A stretch of 64,000 nucleotides of DNA, taken from positions 40,687,501 to 40,751,500 of the forward strand of contig CM065804.1 in the NCBI GenBank assembly GCA_033398695.1, written 5' to 3'. Below are positions 19,920 through 32,052 of this stretch, piece after piece (position 1 is the first letter of the stretch; every line of letters begins with the position of its first letter). The stretch is from Orobanche coerulescens (Eukaryota; Streptophyta; Magnoliopsida; Lamiales; Orobanchaceae). A program made the translations under genes and the position numbers. Below the pieces are notes generated by a model. That model searched no databases and was not told the origin of the DNA. It saw only the letters and a program-made list of their open reading frames with translations.

Positions 19920-22900
19920 TGTAACATCCCCAATCCGCTCAGGGATATTACACGCCGTAGATCCTCTCCTCGAGGATCTACCAGGCTAATAACCAAAATC
20001 AAACATCTAAACATCGCCTTTGAGGCTAAAATGACCCAGTAGACCGACTTGGTGTTTCAATAATAACATTCAACTCAATTCCAAACACATACCCACGCAG
20101 GGGTCAAAATACAATAAACTCCCGTACAACGGGGAAAAGATACTGCAGCGGAAAAGAAAATACAACTAGACCAATACGACATCAACGGATCCTCGTGTGA
20201 TTAGTATCGTTCATCTTTTATCATCCTTTGTGCCGACCCTGTGCTATGCTCCAAAACCTGAACGCAAAAATAGACATCCACCCCCCGAATACTCGGGGGT
20301 TAGCAAAACTCCACTGTTTTGCTAGTGCAAGTACAAGTGCAAAAATACGAGCCATACAATTCACATTTCACGAATAACAATAACCAGGAATCCTCAAAAA
20401 CTCAACGTAACGAATAGTACTTCCCGAGGCATGAGTTTGGTAAACATTTCTCAAAACCGAAAGATTACAAATAAAAGGGAAACCATTTATAAAACAGTTT
20501 TAAAGATGCCATCGAGAGTTATAATAGAAAAAAATTTAGGATTATCAAATCCTACTCATTCCAAAATCAACAGGGTCCTCGACCAATAGGCGGAAAACAA
20601 TTTGCAAGAAAACCATTCAATTAACACAAGCGAGTCTTCACAAATATTTCCCACGGGGTTCTCGACCCAATCCAAATAATATCAACACGAGATCAAACAT
20701 CTCAACATCACACGGGGTCCTCGACCCAAAACACAAAATGTCAACACAGTATAATCAAGGACATAGCCTTTCGTTCGCCCAAAAACTGCTCAAGACCCCT
20801 GATTAATTAACCCTCGGAGATCTCGTCAAATGTCCTTGGTTAATTAACCCTGATACCAATATTTTTAAACAAGTTGAAACACACTTTCAGAAAACATAAC
20901 TCACGGTCTATATCGAGACCAGCATTTGAAAAGAGTTGAAAGAATTTTGAAATACGATAATCATTCGGTAACGGGGTCTTAGCTATCACTCAAATATCCG
21001 TAACCAATAAGCCTGCCAGGCGCCTCCACTGCGCACCTGTGCACCGACGTTCACTCCACTATGTCGGCCGCTCCTTGAACATGTTACTGCGCCGGCGATC
21101 ACTCCCGCAAGAGCCGCCCCTTGACACACGCATTATGTAACACCGGCGTTCACCACCCATATGGAGCCGCACATTGCAGCGTACACCAGTCCGGAGTACA
21201 CGCCCCACCCTCAGAGGCTCCCGGATATGACGTATCTCGCAACAAGTATCCACATTGTCACAAACATCAAGTACACAGTCATTGTCATAACAATTATCAA
21301 ATCAATACACCAATTCACAATATTCATCCGTCAGTCCACGACTACACGAATAAATAACAACACACACGTCAACCATAACGCAACGGAAAGAAGCAATATA
21401 CGTACACACGCATTATCAAGCGCAACATCAACACAAAATATATCTAAAGGATTCACGTAGTCACTTACAACCTACGAAATTTACAAAACACACGCATTTT
21501 GAAAGTGAGCCTTTAACGAGGCTAGCCGAATCTTTTGAAAACTCCTTTAAAACAAATAAACAGACACACCAAGATGATCACTAATTATTATATCCACAAA
21601 ACAAGAATAGTATGGACAAGGTACTTGCCTCGAATAACCACAACGCGGAGAATCGGCCGAAGGAGGTTGGCACGAACCGACTACGAACTCGCCGACTCCA
21701 CCGAATGACAATCCACAACAATGAACTACGAACGAAAACAATAACAACGAAAATGAATTCCAAAGTATGACCCAAAGCCGCTGAATTCAAAGAACAAATG
21801 ACGAAGGTTCAAGGATTTCCCCCAAAACGGCCAAGAACACGATTCGTTCCGTCAAATCACGAAAACGGAATTCCAAGTTGAAATATGGATATACAATCCA
21901 TAAAATATGTTTAACAACATCATTTAACCATAATCGATCCATCGAAAACGGATGAAAAACGAGATCGAGGACAAATCCCCCAAAAAGTCAATTCGAAGGA
22001 AATCAAGAAATATACTTCGATTCGACGAAGAACAATGGATTAAATGATGTTAAACACAAGAATACTACCAAGATTAATCATACCCATCATGAATTAATCA
22101 ACAACACGGAACGAATCGGACGAAAATGCAAAAACCCCCAAATTCACGAAATTAGGGTTCTAAGGAAGATTACCTTGATTCGCTGGATCAAAGGATGATA
22201 ACGGATGATTGATTGATGTTATGAACTCAAGAACTTCATGGATTTGTTGTTAAACAACATGGCTTCACCCATGAATCGCCAAATGCGAACGGAGAAGGAA
22301 GGAAGTGAAAACGAAGTGAAATGTGACTGCCACCACATTTATATCGGGCCGGACTAAGCGCCGCTAAGTCGCCGAAGCTAGCGCGCTATCGCCTGTGCCG
22401 CGATCCAAGAGCCTTCTCGACTAGATCGCCGCTGCCAGTAGCGGCGCAGTTTTCCGGCCAGAAGGCGTCGCTACTCGCCGGCCGTAGCGTACGCAGCTGG
22501 CCCGGACAAGAGCGTGCGCTACCCGCCGAGCCTCGACCGATTCCGTAACCCCTGTGACTCCACTGCCTGTGCCCGCTAGCGTCAGTTAACCAGAAGGTGG
22601 CGCTACACCTGCCGGTTAGCGCGCGCAGCCTTCCGGCCGTAGCGTACGCTACGTCGGTTCCTGCCGCACCTGTCCGGCCAGTCCCGCAACCGTCCGGCCA
22701 GTCCCGCAACCGCCAGGGCTCGACGACCCGATATCTGAAAACGCACGGAACGAACTCGACGAAAAGTTCGCGGACAACATCAACGACCCGAAATGAAAAC
22801 ATAATACCGTAATTAATCATACGCGACCAAGAAACGGGCCGAGACAACAATTACAGATACGGATACCCGTAACTTTCAAGAAATTACAAAATGGCCCAAA

Positions 22901-23208
22901 ACGCCCGGAAATCACGATACGTGATCGAATAACGAAACCGAAGTTCACAACACGTCTAACAAAGTTAAACGGACTTACGAGAAACTCGAAACAGCAGTTT
23001 CGAACGAGATTCGCAAGAATCGAACTCAAGTGCGGAAAAGTCGCTAAAAAGCACGGAACTCAACAAAACAACACCGAAACAAACTCGGATGTCAAAAAGT
23101 GCAGAATTAATCATTCTCAGAATGACGAAACGGTCATGAGCGAGTCGTCAAAACGAACTCCGGCCGAAAAAAGAAATTTACCGAAAATCGAAAATTGCGG
23201 ATATTACA
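19920..23208 (-). repeat. 5' LTR of the complete gag/pol-less element
   Basis: 3289 bp, the partner of 14312-17596. TATA-like GATATAAATG (minus) at 22336-22345; stem-loops I/II at 20281-20324; stem III at 19957-19981. It ends at the TTTGC duplication. Confidence 0.85.
22346..22735 (-). promoter_or_regulatory. Hypervariable GC-rich block upstream of the TATA box (5' LTR)
   Basis: Same motif vocabulary as 16733-17115, but the CCGGCCGTAGCG and CCGGCCAGAAGG modules have exchanged places and there are many small indels. Confidence 0.55.
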
Positions 23209-23213
23209 TTTGC

Positions 23214-23833
23214 TTTGTGGTTCGAATTGCCACAGTTGTGTCAATTTCCAGTCAATTTCTTTGCCTTAAAAGGCTTTTTCCCATTTTTTGACCTCAATTA
23301 CCATTCCCATAAAAAAAGGTTCAGGTAGAATCATTCTTTCGGGACTGATTTCATGCACAATTAATTGGAACTGTTGGACTTGTTCAATAACAGTTCTGAA
23401 ATCCGTCATTTGAATGTCCAGGTAACATTTGATCACTAACTTCATGGCTCCAGCATCATCGATTTGTATTTTTTCTCAAAAGAATTCCAGAGATCTTTGG
23501 AAGTCTTGAACTGGATGTACACGTTGTACATGGAATCAAAACGTCCAAAATAGTATTACGGCACATGAAGTTGTTGTTAATCTATGGATCATAATCAAAG
23601 AGCTTTGCACGACCAGTTTCCGTTTCATTTACCACGGGAGGATCATCCTTGAGGTAAATAGTAAGCCACAAGGTAGTGAGATAAAACAACATCTTCGGCT
23701 GCCATATCTTAAAATCAACACCGAAGAACTTCTCGGGTTTCCCAGCCTGTACTGCAATAGTAGGTGCAACATGAACGTCGGGAACAGCTTTGGCAGCAAC
23801 AGCGGCAGTGGCAGCATCAGCATTGGCCGCCAT
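23214..23833 (-). pseudogene. gag: copia gag (minus copia element, part 1)
   Basis: ATG at 23831-23833. The product begins with an Ala-rich stretch and then KPEKFFGVDFKIWQPKMLFY, the typical start of this group of copia gag proteins (GEKPEKF-x-G-x-x-F-K-R-W-Q). After a stop near 23582, shifted frames give TSKDLWNSFEKKY and IEQVQQFQLIVHEISPERM, the next conserved gag segments. The zinc knuckle is not visible. Gag forms the cytoplasmic particle. The copy is broken by stops and shifts and then by the 8.9-kb insertion at 23208. Confidence 0.75.
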
Positions 23834-24347
23834 TGGAAATTACTAAAAAATGTCTTACAATTGTTGGTTTTGTATATTCCCAACAATGTAATTACAATAA
23901 AAATTTATAATTATAGTCAACCTACTATAATTCTAGTAAATTAAAAACTAGATTGAAACATATAGAAGCGGAGGCTAGTATAACTCTTTTTTGTAAGACT
24001 AATTTTGTCCCCGTATAAGAGAAGACGACTCAGTCAATATGTCCCCAAAATACAATTGCTATGTTTCTGAATTAGGTGCACTCCAAAACTCAGAACTCCA
24101 GTGAAATTTTGAGTGCTGGAAACTGGGCATGTAATGAAGGAGTATGTGATCAATATGCTGAAACGACTTCTAGTTTCTATGTACAAAAAAGAAGTGAGGA
24201 TGACCGTTTTTATAGGATCCACAATTCCATCAGGTGGGGTTTTTTTGCATCCATTATGACATTCAATACCTTAGGTAATGGCTTTCATTACTGGCCTCAT
24301 ACAGATAATGACCTGTAAACTCCAAGAAGAGTCATCCACGGGCTTGT
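23834..24347 (-). other. 5' leader and probable 5' LTR of the minus copia element
   Basis: Directly upstream of gag. On the minus strand it has a TATA-like CCTATAAAAACGG at about 24210-24222, and AT-rich sequence ending in AAAACCAACA just before a degenerate primer site (about 23851-23862). The outer boundary is unclear. The frame at 24076-24318 lies within it and is not supported as a gene. Confidence 0.35.
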
Positions 24348-25051
24348 TTATAGTCCATAGGTCACGAGTCCTCAGGAATAAGTCTAGGGGGTGAATAGAC
24401 TTATTAAAACTTTTACTAAATTCAAATATTTGTAAAACACAGTTGTAGTCAGATCAGATAAGGTTACTCGTCCGATCATGTGACTTATGTCAACTGTAAA
24501 ATATTATGCGGAAGAACAGATGACTATAAATGGAACAGTAAATATGTATGCAGCAGTTAAGTATGATGATAAAGCGGTAAATCACACAATCATTTATAGT
24601 GGTCTCAGAGGTGGGGTAATCCTATGCTAATCCACTTCTCTCCAAACCAGATGGAGATAAATTCACTATAACATTCAACCAGTGATTGTTACAATGAAAT
24701 CTTAGTTACAACATCTTCCAACCAGTGGAAACCTCTGGCCGCAACTCCCTTTGGCTACCTATCACCTCTTAATCAAAAACCTGTGGGTGCCTCAACAACT
24801 CGCAAGCTGTCCATCACCTTCCAATCAAGAATCCATGGATGCCTCAACAACCTTGAACTTCTAAGAACCTCGTTCAAAGAAGTACCCCTTACTCAAACTT
24901 TAAGACGAGTTTTGTCTTCTCCAACTTAAGAGCTTCTCAGTGTTACACTTTAGAAACTAGCTCTTTACGATGCTATAGATTGCTTTGTTCGCTTTGTTTG
25001 CTTTGATCGCTTTGTAAGTATTGTTCGCATCGTACTTTGCTCAAATCTGTC

Positions 25052-25054
<3 letters not shown>

Positions 25055-25088
<34 letters not shown>
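25055..25088. repeat. (AT)17 microsatellite
   Basis: Pure AT dinucleotide run inside the LTR. Confidence 0.95.
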
Positions 25089-25093
<5 letters not shown>

Positions 25094-25439
25094 GATCCTT
25101 GAGCTTCTTCATATCCGTTGCATCTTGGAACAATTCTATCCATTGGAGAGTGGACTTCATTGTTTATTTGTTCATATCTTTGCACAGCTTGTCTCTTTCT
25201 TTAAACCTGACCGTTTGAAGATGTACTTCCCATTTCGCCGCTTTATTTGATTACTATAATTGGAAATTCTTCAAGGCGCAAATCTATAAGAATAAACTAT
25301 TTGCTAATTTCTAAAAATCATTCACTTTGTCTCTTGCTTTTACATCTGCATGAGTCTTGCCATTATTGTTGATTTTTCAACGCTTGCTGGCGTGGACTGA
25401 GCTTCATTCAGATACTTATACTTGGTTGCAGTATGGGTT

Positions 25440-25800
25440 TGGTCAACCTTCACTGATATTTGGTCTGACCTAAAAACTCGTCTGCTTTCAGTTGGAATAA
25501 AACCTTGCCTGATATTTTCTTTGTCTGAAAGCGCGACTAATAATACACTCGTCTGTGGTCAAAATACTCTGATATGTTGAGTTTACCAGAACTCGACTGA
25601 TATTATCTCGCCTGATAATATCTCGCCTAAAATTTTCTTTGACCAAGAGTCGCCTGATAATATCTCGCCTGATATTATGTTGTCTTCAGAACTTGGCTGC
25701 TGCAGTGGTTTGGTCAAACTTTGTCTGATATTTCCGTTGACCAAAACTCAGCTAATATTAAACTCGACTGATATAATGTGAGTTTTATACTTGGCCATAT
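25440..25800 (-). repeat. Short degenerate repeats within the LTR
   Basis: Repeated use of TCGCCTGATAATATC, TCGACTGATATTA and TTGACCAAAACTC-like units, spaced 20-40 bp apart. Confidence 0.55.
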
Positions 25801-25954
25801 TTCTATGATCAACATGATCAACACTTAGCTTAATCTTTTTAAGGCCTATAGAAGATACTCATTAGGTTCTTCTTTACAATCCCAAGTACATATATTTGAA
25901 TTAATCATGAATACAGGGATGCTATCATCAAAATCTAAAATAATATTCCTAACA

Positions 25955-25975
25955 AATTCCCCCTATTTTGATGAT
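25955..25975 (-). other. Polypurine tract of the second Sirevirus-like element
   Basis: The minus strand reads CATCAAAATAGGGGGAATT followed by TGTTAGG, the same form as the tract at 8311-8323. Confidence 0.7.
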
Positions 25976-26165
25976 GTCAAAACTTAATATTCAAATGTAA
26001 ACAAATCTGCACATAATAAAATTTAATGTGCAAAACACAATCAAACTCAGTCTTTTTGAGACAACTAGTGATTGTCATTCAAGTTGAATGTTATAAAACT
26101 TTAATTACAGATTACAATACAGTCTTGAATGAAAATTACAAGTAAACTTAAGATTACAAGTAAAT

Positions 26166-27790
26166 TTACAAAAATTTATCTCCCTCTTCCTCTTCCTCTT
26201 CCTCTTCCTCTCTGGTTGGAGGGAGTGACTTCAATGGCTTCGCTCCAATGGGCCTCTTCACTACTGGTATAAGCCCATATTTCTTTTTGATTATGGTAGA
26301 GGCAAATCTTTGTTCTTCAGAGAAAGTGTACTTGTTTTTAATGCATACCTCCTTAATTTCTTCCTGAAGGGCAATCTCATCCAGTTATCCATTCATGAGA
26401 GTGGGTGCTTCTTTAGATCTAAATTCTGGTATCCTAGGATATGCATTGAAGTGCTTCCTTTCATGCTTTTTCAGAATTTCCCATAAATTGGGCCAGTTGA
26501 GCTCCATGAAGTCAATGAAAATTTGCTGAGGAGAACTATCAGGATCTTGAATGATTTTCCATAGGTAGTATTTTTCAATAAACTATTTCCTAGCAGTTCC
26601 CCACATAGGTTCAGCTTCTACAGGTAGGAATTCTTCCACATATTACAGTTCTTTTCCTTCCCATTCCAGTGGTTGATGTTCTTCATGCCTTGTTCTCTTT
26701 CTTTTAGCTGCTGGCTCTTCTGATGGTGCATCTATGTCTTTCCTTTTTAGATAACTTGAAGTTCCAGCCTCGGTAAGATGACTGATTTGAGGTGTGCTCC
26801 TTGTAACTAAAGTTAATGCCTCCTGTCTCCCTTTGATTCTTAACTCTACTTTTCTTTTCTCTTCTTCCCCCTTTTTGCCAGCATCAAGAATTTTTGCTAG
26901 CTGTTCCTCCACCCTTAGAATAAAGCCTGTCATACCAAGAGGCATTCTTGAATATGAGGGTGGTGGAGAGGGTTCCTTCTTGTTGAGAAGAGAGTCCATC
27001 TTTTCATGTATGGATCGCAGCTCAGGTTTCACTTCAGTTGACAGGAGTTTGGCAACAGTTTCTTCCGCCATTTTTCTAATCAGGTCAGTGAAGTTTGAGG
27101 GCAGTTAGGCTTCAGGTGCCTTTTCATGAATGATGTGTTCTGCTGAGCCTCCCTCTGCAACTGACTTTCGAGTAGTTGATTTTTTAGAGGAAATTCTTCT
27201 GTCAGCTGCTGATTGATCAGAGAGGGTTTTGTCTGGTTCCCCTGATTCATCATCTACAGAGGGCAGATGTGAGCTGGAGGCCTGATCAGGTACATTATGA
27301 TCATGGTTCTCATCATATTTTTCTTTCTTTTCATTTCCTTCTTCTCCTTGTTCTTCTTCCTCTTCATCCTCTTCTTGTTTTTCATCTTCTTCTTCTCCTT
27401 TCTTTTCTTCTTTTTCAATTTCTTTTCCAACTTTTTCTTCTTGTTCTTCTTTTTATTTTTCTTCCCTGTTCTCCTCTTCTTTTTCAACTACTTCTTCTAT
27501 GATAATTTCTTTTTCTTTCTTCTCTTTCTTCTCTTCCCCAGATTCCTCACCAAGGGTTTTACCTTGGGCTACTGCTTCTATACTGTTAATGATTAACTGG
27601 TCCATACTTTTCTTAAAATTGGAATTGATACAGTTCTCATCCAACAACACCCTGACATTTGTCTCATGACAGAAGGCCATGATCAGATGTTCTGCGACTG
27701 TGGGGTGTTCCCATCCACTCCTATGCACAAACTCTCTTAGCTGAGGGAAGCTAAGAGTTTTCAACTCCTTCTATTCCTCATAAATGTTGG
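26166..27790 (-). pseudogene. ORF3 (env-like position) remnant of the second Sirevirus-like element
   Basis: Minus-strand blocks: 27764-27453 (FPQLREFVHRSGWEHPTVAE, then a Glu/Lys-rich tail), a low-complexity Lys/Glu stretch to 27254, then 27071-26643 (coiled-coil-like, with ELRSIHEKMDSLLNKKEP and a KRKRTR basic patch), then about 26640-26166 (PQQIFIDFMELNWPNLWEIL) ending in a Glu run. It lies between the pol side and the PPT, as in Sireviruses. Composition and order are like the copy at 5908-7745: charged, Pro-rich, coiled-coil. The basic patch could be a nuclear localisation signal. Stops at 26590 and 26387 and frame changes disable it. No enzymatic motif was seen. Confidence 0.4.
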
Positions 27791-28046
27791 GAAATAAATA
27801 CTTGAGGGTTTGTTGTCTCACAAATTTGAGTTTGTGCAATGTATTGTGTACCGAACGTGTGTTATGCTGGTTATGTGTCGTTGATTGACGATAGTTGTTG
27901 CGAGTGTTGAGATTGTGTTATGTGCGTGGGATGTACGATTTTGTGGTGATCAATGTGATTGATTAATTGTGCTCATTGTTGTATGTAATGTGGAATGGCT
28001 TGATATTTGATGATTATGAGTTGTGTCATGTCGATGTGTGTGTGTT

Positions 28047-28298
28047 CCAGGTAGGGTCTGACGAGGCCTCTGGAGTTCGGTACATGATGTGTACGAACAA
28101 GGTGTGTGATCCAGGTAGGGTCTGACGAGACCTCTGGAGTTCGGTACATGATGTGTACGAACGATGTTTGTGGCCGGGTAGGGTCCGTTGGGGCCTCCGG
28201 AGTTCGGTACATGATGTGTACGAACAGTGTGTGTGGCTCGGGTAAGGTCCGTCGAGGCCTCTGGAGTTCGGTACATGATGTGTACGAACAATGATCGT
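28047..28298 (+). repeat. Four tandem 63-bp repeats (5' LTR)
   Basis: Units start CCAGGTAGGGTCTGACGAGG and each contains GTACATGATGTGTAC, a hairpin of GTACA / TGTAC with loop TGATG. Spacers between hairpins vary most. Confidence 0.85.
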
Positions 28299-28612
28299 GT
28301 AGTAGTGATTATTTGGGTAACATTTTAAATATGGGTCTCGGACACATAATGATATATTATCTAGTGTGCTTTGAAACGAGAATCGGGTTAAGGCCCTAAA
28401 GTTTTTCGAAAGGTTTTGTGAATCAGGACTTGAGGTCTTAAAGGTTTTGAAAATCTAAAAAAAAATTCCCGAGATGATAATCTTATTTTCGAATGCTTCA
28501 TAGCTTATCTTCCCTTGTGAAAACCTCCCGAGAATATTTTGATACTTGATTATTATATTGGATTCACGATTATTATTTGCTTGTTACATTTCGTATGATT
28601 TGATACTTGCAC

Positions 28613-28653
28613 TAGTAAAACAGTGGAGTTTTACTAACCCCGAAATGTCGGGG
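28613..28653 (+). other. Stem-loops I and II, 5' LTR
   Basis: Stem I TAGTAAAA / TTTTACTA (28613-28636, loop CAGTGGAG) differs from TAGCAAAA / TTTTGCTA in other copies at both members of one pair. Stem II CCCCGA / TCGGGG (28638-28653) is one pair shorter on both sides. Confidence 0.6.
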
Positions 28654-31254
28654 TGGATGTCTGTTTGCATCCGGTACATGCATTCGGGGAGCAGTCACAG
28701 GATTGGCACAAGAGGATGACGAGCTGCGATACTAATCATGAGTCGAGAGTTGTTTTGATTTTTGTTGTGTTGTCAGAGTTGATTTCAGTCTTCCGCTGTA
28801 TTGTATTTCGACCCCTGTGTGGGTAATGTTATTTAAGTCAGTTTTATCGATTGGGTTGTGTGACCTCATCGGTCTGTGTATTCACGTGTAAGTGACCATA
28901 TCGATCTGTATCATTTTATTGTTTGACCCTGGCTGGGCAAGCATTTGGTTGTTTATGGATGTTTAGCCTGGTAGATCATTGTGGAAAGGGTCTACGACGT
29001 GTAATATTCCCATATGGTTTTGGGGGTGTTACATTTATGGTATCGGAGCTTAGGTTGCGGAAACCTAGGATGTCGGGTTGAGTCGAGTCGTGGTTTGTCG
29101 AGTAATGTGTTGTCTTGTCGTTCGAGTCGTCAGGTGACAAGTTGAGTTGTGCGTAGTCACAACGTGTCGGATATGTTGTCGGACGAGATTAGTATCGTGG
29201 ACGACTGTCACCTCCGTGCGACCTGTAGATGTAAGTCTCCTCCTTTATGCGTAATACCTGTGTATCTCGATTTTATCTTAGTGAGTTAATTGTGGTGCAT
29301 AATTTTATTTACACAGTATTGTGTAATATAGTTGTGTTTAATACTTGTGACACATAGTATGTGTATAGAACTGGGCACGTTATTGTTTTATCTTTGAACC
29401 ACCGGGTGGGGTGGTAGGTTGTGAAAGTTTTAAACCTTGATGGGTTTCGAATAGGTACCGACGGTAGAGTTTGTGAGAAACTCCGATGAATGATTTTGCT
29501 GTGTGTTTAAACTTGATACCACGAGATGCATTTGATTGAATTGGCGACCCTGGTTTCCATTTGAGTATATGGTTTTAAATTCGACTATTTTTGGAATGTT
29601 GTAATTTTTGTCCGCTATGGGTAAGTTTGAGAATGTTTCCTGAAGGACTATACAGTTTGAGAATTTTGTAGAAATCGATTTTTGGAAAATATTTTGGTGG
29701 TGCATTCAAACCATGGTTTATATGGGTTTTTAAAATTTGTTAAATTTTGACAAATGGGCCGTGTATTTTCAAATGACACAATCAGACGGTATTTGAAAAA
29801 TGTGTTTTGAAATACTTCGGACATTGTAAAATATTACCGTCACCGACCTTTTTGGCATTTTGTAAATGGTTTTTAGCCTGGTGGGTTCCGGCGCGGGACC
29901 CACGGCGCTATAATGTTCCGTGTAATTATCTGAAATTTTTGGGCATTCTAGCCCATTGAATTATCTTTGAAAACTTTGAGTACCTTAGAAAATAAATTTC
30001 GAGACGTCCTTTTAAAATGAATTATTTTCTTGTGGTACATCCAAGGTGCCACAATATGTTTCAAGATTCTTCTACCTCGAGGACCAAAATGTTTTGAGAT
30101 ATTTTCCAATGTTTTAGAAACACTTTTACTTAGACCCGAGGGTCGAATACTTCCGAAAGTTTTTCACGAAAAGAAATTGTCCTCATTTTTATCGAATGCG
30201 AAATAGTTTCCAAAGTCTCGATAACGATGTTTCACGATTGTATTTTTATTGAAGGGTGATACTCAAGATCAATTGGTGTTTCCAAAATTATTTTCAAAAG
30301 GAGGTTTTCGTTTTTAAAACCTATCCATTCCCGTTTGAGGGCTGGGTATATATGTATGATGTTCGCGTTGTCGTTATGATGTTTGCTCCCGAGTATGATC
30401 GAATTGGTGGCATGAACGTCGAGGCGTTGCCACGCATTTGTTGTACTAGCCCTCTGTAAGAGGTGTGAACTGGTATTTACTCTTTATCGCCTCGTGGTGA
30501 TTTGCGTGTTGTCGCACGAGTGTGAGCTGTTGAAGCTTGGGTTTGTACGTTTGTGTACATGTGTGATTGTTTCATAATGTTTGTAATTAGGTGCTGGTTA
30601 TCGTTCGGGCCATTGAGGTCGCCGAACGATACCGTCGTGATTCTTTGTTGTGCTGAGTTGGCATCTCCGCTATATTGTTTTGCGACTTTATGCCCCATTG
30701 TATCTAGCATTTGTATTTTCGGTATGCCGAGCCGAGGTATTTCAACCGTAATGTGCCGGGGCATGCACGTGTAAATTGTCCTTCTCGTCAGTGACGCGTT
30801 TCGAGGGACACCGAATTCGATTTGCGGGTGGCTCGAGACTTTCGGAGTTCGCGCTTCAGCACAGATATCAGGATCGACTCTGAGAGACCCATGGGAGATT
30901 TTCCTGTCGGATTATTTTTGTGTTGTTACCTTGTTTCCGTTGTTGTGAGTTGCGGGGACGACATTTCTTTTATAAGAGGTCGGATGTAATACCCATACTA
31001 TATTTGACTTCTGCAGTTTCTCCTTCTAAATTCTATCGACTTGCACGTGTTCATCGATACTTTTTGAACTTGTTTGATGTCTCAGTTGTCATCATTCGAA
31101 CTGGTTGTGACCTTGTTTTAGATCGACTTGTTTGTCATCGTGACCTTTCCGAGTTCGGTTCGATTCTTGTGAACCTTGTTTGGAAGTAACATCTTTCACT
31201 TTCTACCAGTTCTTTTAATATCTGGAGTTGAAGTGGGGACTTCGGAGTCATTGT

Positions 31255-31350
31255 TCGACTGTTGTCATTCGATCATTGTTATTTGATCATTGTTGTTCGA
31301 TCATTGTTATTTGATCGTTGTTGTTCGATCGTTGTTGTTCGAACGGGGTT
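31255..31350 (+). repeat. Short tandem repeat of GATCATTGTTGTTC-like units
   Basis: About seven imperfect copies of GATC(A/G)TTGTT(A/G)TTC, roughly 15 bp each. Confidence 0.75.
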
Positions 31351-31621
31351 GTCTGACTGTTGTTACCTGATCTCGTACTGCGAAGAATTGTCGTTCACCG
31401 TTAGTCAACTGTTTCGAGTGTGGCCAAGTGGGTTACCGAGCGGTGCATTGTGAGACCGTTGCCAAGATGTTCGGGAATTGGGTTTTCGTTCCTACTCGGG
31501 GAGTGCCTGGTGGTGTCCCGTGATGTAGTTGTGTATCGTACTTCGTGCTGTAATTCGTGTAGAAATTGATATTTGTTGCGTGGACTTTTTGGTTTTGTTT
31601 GTATTCTACCATGATGTTTTA

Positions 31622-31690
31622 TTTTAAGTTTCGGGACGAAACTTATTTTTAAATAGGATAGAATGTAATGTTCGGTATTCTCGTTTTCCG
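31622..31690 (+). repeat. Internal duplicate of the PPT palindrome and LTR start
   Basis: AAGTTTCGGGACGAAACTT then TATTTTTAAATAGGATAGAA and TGTAATGTTCGG; the real copy is at 32053-32103 (same palindrome, then CTTTTAAGGAGGGTAGAA and TGTAATATCCGC). Confidence 0.65.
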
Positions 31691-32052
31691 TTATTTTGAA
31701 TTGTTTGTGTTTTGACGTCGGACATTTTCTTATTGATGAGAATCGGAATGATTTCTATCGTGATACTCTATTTGTTTCTATCGCATAGCCGTTTTAGTCG
31801 GGTGCAACTTGTTGTAGCGTACGTTTCTTCGATTAAATGTGTGCATGTGATGTGGTATGTGATGCATCGTTAATTGCTCGTTGTTGTTTGAAACATAGTC
31901 GGTGGCGTTGCGTTAGTCGTCGTGGGGCGTGTTTTTACGCCGTATATTCCCTTGCGTTGCTTGTAACGTTTCGCCGTTGGGCACGAATTTTTTTCAGTTC
32001 TTGTGTATCTCGTTGAGTTTTCCTGGCGGGATATTGCTTCTCCCTACTTGAT

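Larger units (their letters stand above)
14312..23208 (-). mobile_element. Complete non-autonomous LTR retrotransposon without gag/pol (LARD-like)
   Basis: An 8897-bp minus-strand element with two LTRs (14312-17596 and 19920-23208), PBS and PPT in the right places and a perfect TTTGC duplication. The internal domain is only 2.3 kb and has no gag, protease, RT, RNase H or integrase that I can see. PBS and PPT types resemble Tekay/Del chromoviruses, so a gypsy partner probably supplies proteins (inference). Large LTRs with a non-coding interior fit the LARD class. It sits in the minus copia element, between its gag (23214-23833) and its protease. Confidence 0.85.
24348..25954 (-). repeat. 3' LTR of a second Sirevirus-like element (minus)
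   Basis: On the minus strand it starts TGTTAGGAATATTATTTTAG at 25954. The far end is placed near 24348 from the TTCACCCCCTAGACTTATTCC-type terminal region, the analogue of TTCAACCCCCCTTCTAAGC in 8866-9983. It contains a long (AT)n microsatellite and, at 25440-25800, many short repeats of CTCGCCTGATATT-like units. The left boundary is uncertain. Confidence 0.5.
27833..29033 (+). repeat. Truncated 5' LTR of the second gag/pol-less element
   Basis: Nearly identical to 33515-34722 by eye; ends GGGGGTGTTACA. It includes four tandem 63-bp repeats (28047-28298), stem-loops I/II (28613-28653) and stem III (28971-28995). Confidence 0.8.

Noticed and set aside
27254..27596. Frames rich in Leu/Phe (+) or Lys/Glu (-)
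   Set aside because: The plus frames are the complement of a purine-rich low-complexity part of the minus-strand ORF3 remnant. They are not membrane proteins.
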